From positions 1 through 8,583 of the forward strand of contig JACKJA010000001.1 of assembly GCA_020638175.1 (NCBI GenBank): a stretch of 8,583 nt of DNA. The letters run 5' to 3'. A model generated the notes under the pieces. It did no database searches and was not told the origin of the DNA. It was given only the letters and a program-made list of their open reading frames with translations. This document shows, one piece after another, positions 1 through 5,862 of this stretch. Within the stretch, counting starts at the first letter, position 1. Every line of letters starts with the position of its first letter. The translations under genes and the position numbers were made by a program. This stretch comes from Rhodospirillales bacterium. Lineage in GTDB: Bacteria > Pseudomonadota > Alphaproteobacteria > Micavibrionales > Micavibrionaceae.

Positions 1-69
1 TACGGGGTTAATAGACTGGGGATAATACCTTTCTATAAACAGGAATTCCCTCCGGGAATGAACGATTGA
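1..69 (+). CDS. 3' end of an upstream gene (partial, unrecognised)
   Basis: The first frame is open from the left edge for 22 codons and closes with TGA at 67-69. The other two forward frames hit stops within the first 24 bases. The readable tail ends in PPGMND. It gives no recognisable domain, so no function is proposed. It may be the C-terminus of another sugar-nucleotide or polysaccharide gene, given what follows, but so short an open stretch could also be chance. The 153 bases to the next start mean it is not tightly coupled to the aminotransferase gene. Confidence 0.35.
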   Translation, partial: YGVNRLGIIPFYKQEFPPGMND

Positions 70-120
70 GTGCAAAATGTCGATAATCGAAACCCGGTAA
101 AACGACTATGACGGCTATGC

Positions 121-147
121 TCCCGGAAAAAAACGAAATTTCCGGGA
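121..147. repeat. Perfect 9-bp inverted repeat upstream of the aminotransferase gene
   Basis: TCCCGGAAA at 121-129 is exactly complementary, in reverse, to TTTCCGGGA at 139-147, with a 9-base A-rich loop. No T-run follows on the + strand, so it is a poor intrinsic terminator for the upstream gene. It sits 76 bases before the aminotransferase start, so it could be an mRNA leader hairpin or an operator-like dyad. A related smaller dyad, ATTCCC (45-50) with GGGAAT (54-59), lies just upstream. The function is unknown. Confidence 0.45.
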
Positions 148-222
148 AACTTCACGGACGGATAAAATCAATCCAACAAAAATAACCCCATCCGACATCT
201 GGCTAACGACATACGACTCTAT

Positions 223-1347
223 ATGACACACATCTCCATGGTTGACCTCAAAACCCAGTATCGCCGTCTCAAGGAAGATATCGACCGGGAAATACAGGAG
301 GTCCTCGACTCTTCGCTTTTCATCGGCGGTCCCAAAGTGACCGCTTTTCGTGAAAACCTCGAACAATACCTCGGCGTAAAACACGTGATCCCTTGCGCCA
401 ACGGCACCGACGCCCTGCAGATCGCCATGATGGCGCTGGGTCTCAAGCCCGGCGACGAAGTGATCGTGCCGGCCTTCACGTACGTCGCTACGGCAGAGGT
501 GATCGGCCTGCTGGGCCTCAAACCCGTGATGACCGACGTCGACCCGGACACCTTCAACATACGCGCCGACCATATCGAAGCCGCCATTACTCCGCGCACA
601 AAGGCCATTGTACCCGTCCACCTGTTCGGCCAAAGCGCCGATATGTCGCCGATCATGGCCGTGGCGAAACAATACAACCTTTTTGTGATTGAGGACAACG
701 CGCAGGCGATCGGCGGCGACTATACCGGCCGCGACGGTGTGCGCAGAAAAACCGGCACGACGGGGCATTTCGGCTGCACTTCGTTTTTTCCCTCCAAAAA
801 CCTGGGATGCTACGGCGACGGCGGCGCGCTGATGACCAACGACGACGAACTGGCTGCCCAGGCCCGCATGATCGCCAACCACGGCCAGTCGAAACAATAC
901 TACCACGATCTGATCGGCGTGAACTCCCGCCTCGACGCCATCCAGGCCGCCGTGTTGAATGTAAAACTCAGGCACCTCGACGCCTTTTGCGACGCGCGCC
1001 GCCGCGCCGCCGACTTCTACGACCGCGCTTTCGACGATATTCCGGCCCTGAAAACGCCGGAACGCGCCCACTACTCCACCCATGTGTTCCACCAGTACAC
1101 CCTGCAATTGCTCGACGGCGACCGCGATGCGCTCCGCGCCTTCCTGGCGGAACGCGACATCCCGTCCATGATCTACTACCCGGTGCCGCTGTATGATCAA
1201 AAGGCCTTCCAGGGCTGGCACGACGGCAGCAAACTGCCTGTCACGGAACAACTGTGCAAAACGGTATTCTCCCTTCCGATCCACACCGAAATGACCGACG
1301 ACCTGCTCGGGCACATCACAGGAGCCGTGAAGGCGTTTTTTCAGTAG
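223..1347 (+). CDS. PLP-dependent sugar aminotransferase, DegT/DnrJ/EryC1/StrS family (WbpE-like)
   Basis: This 374-residue protein has the full family length of about 370-400. Family members transfer an amino group, usually from glutamate, to a keto sugar nucleotide in the cytoplasm using pyridoxal phosphate. Visible landmarks are the N-terminal MVDLKTQY segment, CANGTDAL (58-65) for cofactor phosphate contact, PAFTYVATAE (83-92), IEDNAQ (156-161) with the Asp that pairs with the PLP pyridine nitrogen, and SFFPSKNLGCYGDGG (187-201), where Lys192 is the expected Schiff-base lysine. NSRLDAIQAA (234-243) is also typical. From memory the sequence most resembles WbpE/WlbC, which make UDP-2-acetamido-3-amino-2,3-dideoxy-glucuronate. 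Exact sugar specificity cannot be read from the sequence, and the expected dehydrogenase and acetyltransferase partners are not in view. ATG 223 is chosen because it places the conserved DLK segment at residue 8. There is no clear Shine-Dalgarno sequence. Base composition matches the downstream export genes. Confidence 0.93.
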   Translation: MTHISMVDLKTQYRRLKEDIDREIQEVLDSSLFIGGPKVTAFRENLEQYLGVKHVIPCANGTDALQIAMMALGLKPGDEVIVPAFTYVATAEVIGLLGLKPVMTDVDPDTFNIRADHIEAAITPRTKAIVPVHLFGQSADMSPIMAVAKQYNLFVIEDNAQAIGGDYTGRDGVRRKTGTTGHFGCTSFFPSKNLGCYGDGGALMTNDDELAAQARMIANHGQSKQYYHDLIGVNSRLDAIQAAVLNVKLRHLDAFCDARRRAADFYDRAFDDIPALKTPERAHYSTHVFHQYTLQLLDGDRDALRAFLAERDIPSMIYYPVPLYDQKAFQGWHDGSKLPVTEQLCKTVFSLPIHTEMTDDLLGHITGAVKAFFQ

Positions 1348-1413
1348 ACAATTGCCATTCCAATGATCCGTTTGGGCGACTGGCAATATTGAAGACATTG
1401 TTTATCAGACAAT

Positions 1414-1599
1414 TACAAAATGTTGCGCAGCAACATTTCCTTCCCCCTTCGAAGGGGGGCAGGGGGATGAACACCCGCGCCGGGATTTTGCACGCACGAA
1501 CATCACACCTTTCAGCCGACGCTACTGAGCATAAATTGCTGATTTTGAATCATTTCGCTCCGCGTGTTCATCCCCCTGGCCCCCTTCAAAGGGGGAGGT
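1414..1599. repeat. Imperfect-palindromic repeat element, copy A
   Basis: This 186-bp unit recurs in the same orientation at 1725-1906. It opens with a small hairpin (TGTTGC-GCA-GCAACA, 1421-1435). Its two arms are inverted copies of each other: the left arm at 1439-1474 and the right arm at about 1564-1598 share a CCCCCTT/AAGGGGG palindrome, then CAGGGGGATGAACAC or its complement. The left palindrome CCCCCTTCGAAGGGGG (1443-1458) is perfect, and the right one (1580-1595) has a CA loop. A non-palindromic core of about 90 bases lies between them. There is no coding capacity for a transposase. The structure fits a MITE-like or REP/BIME-like non-autonomous element, but no target-site duplication could be identified. 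Confidence 0.75.
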
Positions 1600-1600
1600 T

Positions 1601-1617
1601 GCGCTGCTGCGCAGCGC
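1601..1617. repeat. GC-rich hairpin just outside repeat copy A
   Basis: GCGCTG (1601-1606) pairs with CAGCGC (1612-1617) around a 5-base loop, and the same stretch contains the perfect palindrome GCTGCGCAGC (1606-1615). Just downstream, TGTTGCGC at 1625-1632 echoes the TGTTGCGC at the left edge of each repeat copy. TTTGTAA at 1643-1649 is the reverse complement of the TTACAAA at 1413-1419. Copy A may therefore extend to about 1650, with degenerate outer ends. No T-run follows, so it is not called a terminator. Confidence 0.4.
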
Positions 1618-1654
1618 TAAAGCATGTTGCGCCATCTTGAATTTGTAAAAGCCG

Positions 1655-1680
1655 TTTGCCGAGACACTAACATCGGCAAA
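1655..1680. repeat. 8-bp inverted repeat in the spacer between repeat copies
   Basis: TTTGCCGA (1655-1662) and TCGGCAAA (1673-1680) are perfect reverse complements around a 10-base loop. A short A-run follows on the + strand, and no T-run supports termination in that direction. It lies in the 125-base spacer between the two repeat copies. It could be a fragment of another repeat family or a structured RNA element. No function can be assigned. Confidence 0.4.
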
Positions 1681-1724
1681 AAACCTGAATAACTGCCGCA
1701 ATAAATTGACTTAAAGTATTGCAG

Positions 1725-1906
1725 TACAAAATGTTGCGCAGCAACATTTCCTTCCCCCTTCGAAGGCAGTGAAGATGAACACCCGCGCCGGGATTTTGCA
1801 CATACGAACATCACATCTTTCAGCCGACGCTACTGAGCACAAACTGCCGGTTTTGAAGCATTTCGCTCCGCGTGTTCATCCCCTGGCCCCCTTCAAAGGG
1901 GGAGGT
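1725..1906. repeat. Imperfect-palindromic repeat element, copy B
   Basis: This 182-bp unit is the second direct copy. Its first 36 bases (1725-1760) are identical to 1414-1449 in copy A. The rest differs by about eight substitutions, mostly transitions, plus small gaps, so overall identity is about 90%. The left palindrome is broken: after CCCCCTTCGAAGG the sequence departs from copy A, so the left arm no longer folds perfectly. The right palindrome at 1887-1902 is intact and identical to that of copy A. The shared edges are sharp: similarity stops just before TACAAAATG on the left and just after GGGGGAGGT on the right. Confidence 0.75.
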
Positions 1907-1926
1907 AAAACGGCGTTGCCGTTTTT
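1907..1926 (+). terminator. Terminator-like hairpin abutting repeat copy B
   Basis: AAAACGGC (1907-1914) and GCCGTTTT (1918-1925) form a perfect 8-bp stem with a 3-base GTT loop, ending in five T residues (1922-1926). The A-run on the left and T-run on the right would let it act in either direction. The GC core is only four pairs, so strength is uncertain. It begins at the first base after repeat copy B and lies 85 bases before the SLBB gene. It could end transcripts from the aminotransferase gene. Confidence 0.45.
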
Positions 1927-2011
1927 GGAGGCAAGGAAATAAATTCACAAAGCGCAATGCCCCAAAACCACCAAAAACACCGCCCAACCACCGCTCTATC
2001 AACAACATACC

Positions 2012-4756
2012 ATGAATCGAACCAGGAACCTTTCCATTGAACGGATCGCCGTATTGCCTGCGTTGCTGTTCCTGTTGCTCGGCGTTTGCGCACCCGCCGC
2101 GGTCGCTCAGACGCCTGCGGAAACGCTTCAGCAACAGGCGCGGGCGGAGATCCAGCGCCGCGGACTCGATGAAGCCGAACTGCGGGCACGCCTGCTGCAG
2201 CGCGGGATCGATATGGACAGCATCACCCCCGAACAACTGCCGCAACTGCAAGGCGCCATCGAGCAGGTGATCGCCGAGATGGAAGCCGACAAAGCGAAAA
2301 AAGCCGCTCCTGCAGAGGAGAACAGCAGCCTCACACGCGAACAGGCCGAACAAATACAGCAACGCGTGAAGCAGGGCGCCAGCATCGAGGAAGCACTATC
2401 GGAAGAAGTGGCGCAGGCCGACAGCCTGCCGCCCGCTCAGGTGTACGGACAACACCTGTTCCGCGACCGCTCGCTCGCGGTGTTCCGCACCACCAATGAT
2501 ATCAAACCGCCCGACAGTTACATCCTCAGCAGCGGCGACGTGATCACCATCAGCATTTTCGGGCCTTCGCAGTTCGACAGCCGCTTCGAGATCGGAAAGG
2601 ACGGCTACATACAGCCGAGCCAGATGCCCAAGATATTTCTGAAGGGCCTGCCGCTGTCCCAGGCCAGGGAACTGCTGCGCAGCCGCTTCGGGCAGTTCTA
2701 TCGCTTCGCACCCGAACAATTCGCCGTCAGCCTCAGCACGGCGCGCAGCATCACGGTGCACATTTTCGGAGAAACGATCAATTACGGCAGTTTTTCATTG
2801 TCCGCGATCAATACGGCGTTCAACGCGCTCATGGCCGCCGGCGGCCCTGGCGATCTCGGCTCCGTGCGCAACATCAGCGTCATCCGCGGGAAGAACAGCC
2901 GCCGCCTCGACGTGTACGAGTTCATGAACAACCCCGCCGTGCAGTACGATTTTTTCCTGGAAGACAACGACATTATCCACGTACCCGTCGCCGAGCGCAT
3001 CATCGATATACGTGGCGCCGTGCGGCGGCCTTTCCGCTACGAACTGACGGGCAACGAGCAACTGCTGCGGCTGATCGGGTTTTCCGGGGGCTTCAGCGCC
3101 AACGCCTACCGCGAAGTGCTGCAGGTGCGGCGCTATACCGACGACCGCCAGGTGCTCATCGACGTCAACCTCCGGGACCTGCAGGCAAAAGGACAGGATT
3201 TTACCCTGCAAAACGGCGACCAGGTCATCGTGCGCAGCATTCCCTCCGCCATCGAAAACACGGCTTCCATCGATGGCGCGGTCGAATTGCCGGGAGCCTA
3301 CTCCCTCAGCGAAACGCCGCGCGTCAGCGACCTGCTGAAAAAAGGAAACCTGCGCCCGGAAGCGCGTACCGACGCCGCATTCCTGCTCCGCACCAATACC
3401 GACAACACCACCCGCCTGATCCAGATTAACGTCATCGCCATTCTTTCCGCACCCGGATCGGCGGAAGACCTGGCGTTGCAACCCAAAGACCGCCTCACGG
3501 TATATGCCAAGGGGCGTTATACGGACATCAGCAGCATCAGCGTGACGGGCGCCGTGCGCGACGCCGTCAGCAACTATCCCTATACCCACGACTCCTCGCT
3601 CACTCTGCAGCGCGCCATTTTACTCGCCGGCGGCCTGCGCCCCGATGCCAGCGGCATCGGTCTGATCACGCGCAACGAACCGGGCAATATCAAGGAACTC
3701 GAATACATCGAAGTGGACCTCGCAGCGGCATTCGACGACCCGAACTCGGCCAGCAACATCGTGCTGCACCCGTTCGACCGGCTCGAAGCCCTCTCGCGAT
3801 CCACTTACGCCGATACCGCCACCATCAGGGTCAGCGGCGCCGTGCGGCGCCCCGGCGAATTTGTATACGGCCAGAACATGACCCTGCGCGATGCCTTGCT
3901 GCTCGCCGGCGGACTCAAACTCGAAGCGGCCCGCAACCGGGTGGACATTTTCCGCATCCAGATCAGGGAAAACGAGCCGACCCGCGCGATCGTAGCCACC
4001 ACGCAGGTGGACAACGATTACGTCACGGCGGGCGGATTCAACGTGCTGCCCTACGACGAGATCGTGGTGCGCAGCGTGCCGGAATTCGAATTCCAGCGCT
4101 TCGTGGACCTGCAGGGGGAAGTGCGTTATCCCGGCCGTTATGCCCTCGTCAGCGACAACGAAACGCTGGCCGACCTCGTTCGCCGCGCCGGAGGCCTGAG
4201 CGAAGAAGCCTTTGCTGAAGGCGCGCGCCTGTATCGCAGCAAGGAGCAAAGGGGATATGTCGTTACCGATCTGGACGATGCGATGCGCAACTACCGCTCT
4301 TCGCACAACCATATTCTGAAAGAAGGCGACGTGATCACGGTGCCCAAGCGCGAGGACCTGGTGGTGATCAATACGGCGAACACGCGCGCCGGCGAAGTGC
4401 TGGTGGCGCCGCTGATCGCAAACGGCCTGATCAATGTGGCCTATACCCCCGGTAAACGCGCGGGCTGGTTCGTCAAAAAATACGCCGCCGGCTTCGGAGA
4501 AAAAGCCCGGCGCAGCCACGTGACCGTGGAACAACCCAACGGCAAGATCAACCGCACCGTCAACCTGGGTCTGTTCAAGATATATCCCAAAGTGACAAAA
4601 GGTTCTGTTATCTCGGTAGCCGCCAGGCCTCCAAAAGCGCAAAAAGCCCAGGGTGAAAAGAAATCGGTGGACTGGGACAAGGCACTGACACAAATTCTGG
4701 CCACAGTCGGCACACTGGCAACCGTGCTGGTAGCATACGCTGCCCTGAAGAATTAA
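2012..4756 (+). CDS. Outer-membrane polysaccharide export protein with six SLBB domains (Wza/OPX type)
   Basis: This 914-residue protein is the likely periplasmic/outer-membrane conduit for the polymer. A signal peptide covers residues 1-32, with a hydrophobic run at 12-24 and AVA before Q33. The cysteine at 26 lacks a proper lipobox, so a lipoprotein is unlikely. Residues 33-135 are charged and helical, with coiled-coil character. A Poly_export (Wza N-terminal) domain covers about 166-255 and includes SYILSSGDVITISIFGP. Six SLBB-like units follow at about 247-325, 331-408, 417-500, 507-595, 604-688 and 696-778, marked by repeated GAVRRPG and LLLAGGL patterns. After a further conserved-looking region (about 780-870), a hydrophobic helix at 891-911 ends the protein. 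Classical Wza is about 380 residues with two or three SLBB-like domains, so this is the long form typical of Bacteroidota. ATG 2012 is chosen because it directly precedes the signal peptide. The next gene starts 2 bases after the stop. Confidence 0.92.
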   Translation: MNRTRNLSIERIAVLPALLFLLLGVCAPAAVAQTPAETLQQQARAEIQRRGLDEAELRARLLQRGIDMDSITPEQLPQLQGAIEQVIAEMEADKAKKAAPAEENSSLTREQAEQIQQRVKQGASIEEALSEEVAQADSLPPAQVYGQHLFRDRSLAVFRTTNDIKPPDSYILSSGDVITISIFGPSQFDSRFEIGKDGYIQPSQMPKIFLKGLPLSQARELLRSRFGQFYRFAPEQFAVSLSTARSITVHIFGETINYGSFSLSAINTAFNALMAAGGPGDLGSVRNISVIRGKNSRRLDVYEFMNNPAVQYDFFLEDNDIIHVPVAERIIDIRGAVRRPFRYELTGNEQLLRLIGFSGGFSANAYREVLQVRRYTDDRQVLIDVNLRDLQAKGQDFTLQNGDQVIVRSIPSAIENTASIDGAVELPGAYSLSETPRVSDLLKKGNLRPEARTDAAFLLRTNTDNTTRLIQINVIAILSAPGSAEDLALQPKDRLTVYAKGRYTDISSISVTGAVRDAVSNYPYTHDSSLTLQRAILLAGGLRPDASGIGLITRNEPGNIKELEYIEVDLAAAFDDPNSASNIVLHPFDRLEALSRSTYADTATIRVSGAVRRPGEFVYGQNMTLRDALLLAGGLKLEAARNRVDIFRIQIRENEPTRAIVATTQVDNDYVTAGGFNVLPYDEIVVRSVPEFEFQRFVDLQGEVRYPGRYALVSDNETLADLVRRAGGLSEEAFAEGARLYRSKEQRGYVVTDLDDAMRNYRSSHNHILKEGDVITVPKREDLVVINTANTRAGEVLVAPLIANGLINVAYTPGKRAGWFVKKYAAGFGEKARRSHVTVEQPNGKINRTVNLGLFKIYPKVTKGSVISVAARPPKAQKAQGEKKSVDWDKALTQILATVGTLATVLVAYAALKN

Positions 4757-4758
4757 CT

Positions 4759-5862
4759 ATGAAAGAGCACTTACCCGATATCAGTGGTCAGCCACAGCAG
4801 GAAGAAGAGGAACTCAGTCTGCGCGACATCATCGCAAGGCTGAAGGAGTACGCTGCCGAGTTGCGGCGCTCCTGGCGACTGCTGGCGCTGTTCTGCCTGC
4901 CATTTCTGGTCTGGCAGGCATACGTGTGGTACACGACCCCCATCATCTACCAGACAAAACTCACCTTTATGGTGGACGACGAAAGCGGCAGCCGCGGGGG
5001 GCTGCTTGGCAATCTGCTCGGTGGCATCGGCTTGTCCGCCGGCAACAGCAACAACGACCGCATCCTCGAACTGGCCCGCTCCATGCGCATCATCCGGCAG
5101 GCCCTGTTTCAGCGGGTGGAACTCGACGGAAAAACGGACTACCTGGCCAATCATTTTATCCGCATCCAGCGTCTGCATGAGGAAGAATGGAACAAAAAAC
5201 CGAAAAATCCCGGTCAGTCCGGACTAAATGATTTTTTCTTTACCCGCGACAGCATCGAGCAATTCAGTCGCCTGGAACTGTCCGCTTTAAAATCGCTATA
5301 CGGGATGTTGCTGGGAGGTGAAGAACACCGCCCGCTGTTCAGCGCGCGCAACAATCCGGATTCCGGGATTATGACCCTTTCCCTGAGCACCCGCTCCGAA
5401 GCGCTGACGATTGCCTTGCTGCGCGCCATCTTCGACCAGTTGAGTGATTTTTATATCAATGCCTCTACCGAAAAACAACTGGAGACCTATGAGATCATAC
5501 GTGCAAAAGCGGATTCGCTGCGTCGCCTGCTGACCGGCACGGAATTCCGTGCGGCACAGTTCAGGGAACAGAATAACCTGCTCACGCGCCCGACCGATCA
5601 GTTGCCGAATGAGCGGCTGGCTCGGGACAAGAACATGTACGCCCTGATGTACGGCGAATCGCTCAAAAACCTGGAACTTGCCGACTTTGCCCTTCGCAAC
5701 AAGGTGCCTTATGTACAGCCGATCGACTTGCCCATTCCCCCGCTGACCGGTACGCCATACGGGAAAAAGAAAGCGCTTGGCCTGGGTCTCGGACTGGGCC
5801 TCGTTCTCGGCAGTTTATTTGTGATTGGCCGGAAGATGATACGGGATCAATTTAACGATTGA
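4759..5862 (+). CDS. Wzz/Wzc-like chain-length or co-export protein (no kinase domain)
   Basis: This 367-residue inner-membrane protein has the two-helix topology of polysaccharide co-polymerases. A cytoplasmic N-terminus (1-38) rich in Glu precedes TM1 at about 39-58. A large periplasmic domain follows (about 60-335) with a helical stretch around 215-310. A proline-rich QPIDLPIPPL motif (320-329), typical of the family just before TM2, leads into TM2 at about 338-357 and a short basic tail. There is no Walker A motif or tyrosine cluster, so it is not a Wzc-type autokinase. A glycine-rich segment (SRGGLLGNLLGGIGLSAG, 78-95) follows the first periplasmic strand. It would set polymer length or link synthesis to the SLBB exporter, whose gene ends 2 bases upstream. 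The flippase start overlaps its stop, so the three genes are probably co-transcribed. The substrate is unknown. Confidence 0.88.
   Translation: MKEHLPDISGQPQQEEEELSLRDIIARLKEYAAELRRSWRLLALFCLPFLVWQAYVWYTTPIIYQTKLTFMVDDESGSRGGLLGNLLGGIGLSAGNSNNDRILELARSMRIIRQALFQRVELDGKTDYLANHFIRIQRLHEEEWNKKPKNPGQSGLNDFFFTRDSIEQFSRLELSALKSLYGMLLGGEEHRPLFSARNNPDSGIMTLSLSTRSEALTIALLRAIFDQLSDFYINASTEKQLETYEIIRAKADSLRRLLTGTEFRAAQFREQNNLLTRPTDQLPNERLARDKNMYALMYGESLKNLELADFALRNKVPYVQPIDLPIPPLTGTPYGKKKALGLGLGLGLVLGSLFVIGRKMIRDQFND

Larger units (their letters stand above)
1348..2011. other. 664-base intergenic region filled by paired repeat elements
   Basis: No credible gene is present. In order, it holds a 7-bp inverted repeat with a 23-base loop (ATTGCCA 1351-1357, TGGCAAT 1381-1387), repeat copy A, a spacer with two more hairpins, repeat copy B, a terminator-like hairpin, and an A/C-rich leader of about 85 bases before the SLBB gene. 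Short open frames on either strand are only translations of the repeats. I could not find a clear Bacteroidota-type promoter (TTTG near -33, TAnnTTTG near -7) in the final leader, though the hairpin at 1907-1926 suggests that the SLBB gene needs its own promoter. Confidence 0.7.

Noticed and set aside
1351..1387. Terminator just after the aminotransferase gene
   Set aside because: The 7-bp inverted repeat ATTGCCA/TGGCAAT has a 23-base loop, a low-GC stem and no T-run directly after it.
115..1398. Long open frame on the - strand opposite the aminotransferase gene
   Set aside because: It is a by-product of high GC at third codon positions in the real gene. The translation has low complexity (V/H/R-rich), no family motifs, and covers the well-supported + strand gene.
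1254..1640. Possible small + strand gene crossing the aminotransferase stop and repeat copy A
   Set aside because: Its codons run through the palindromic repeat and out of frame through the aminotransferase end; there is no conserved-looking protein sequence.
1617..1814. Possible small - strand gene between the repeats
   Set aside because: It is made largely of repeat sequence and spacer hairpins, with no family resemblance.
1414..1906. CRISPR-like array
   Set aside because: Only two repeats of about 185 bp with a single 125-base spacer, and no cas genes; the internal palindromes fit a mobile or REP-like element instead.
2012..2110. Lipoprotein signal on the SLBB protein, as in classical Wza
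   Set aside because: The cysteine at residue 26 is preceded by LGV, lacking the small residue needed at -1; AVA before Q33 fits an ordinary signal peptidase I site better.
2795..4693. Two long - strand open frames opposite the SLBB gene (2795-3589 and 3620-4693)
   Set aside because: Both lie wholly within a gene with clear domains on the + strand and have compositions typical of antisense shadows, with no recognisable motif.
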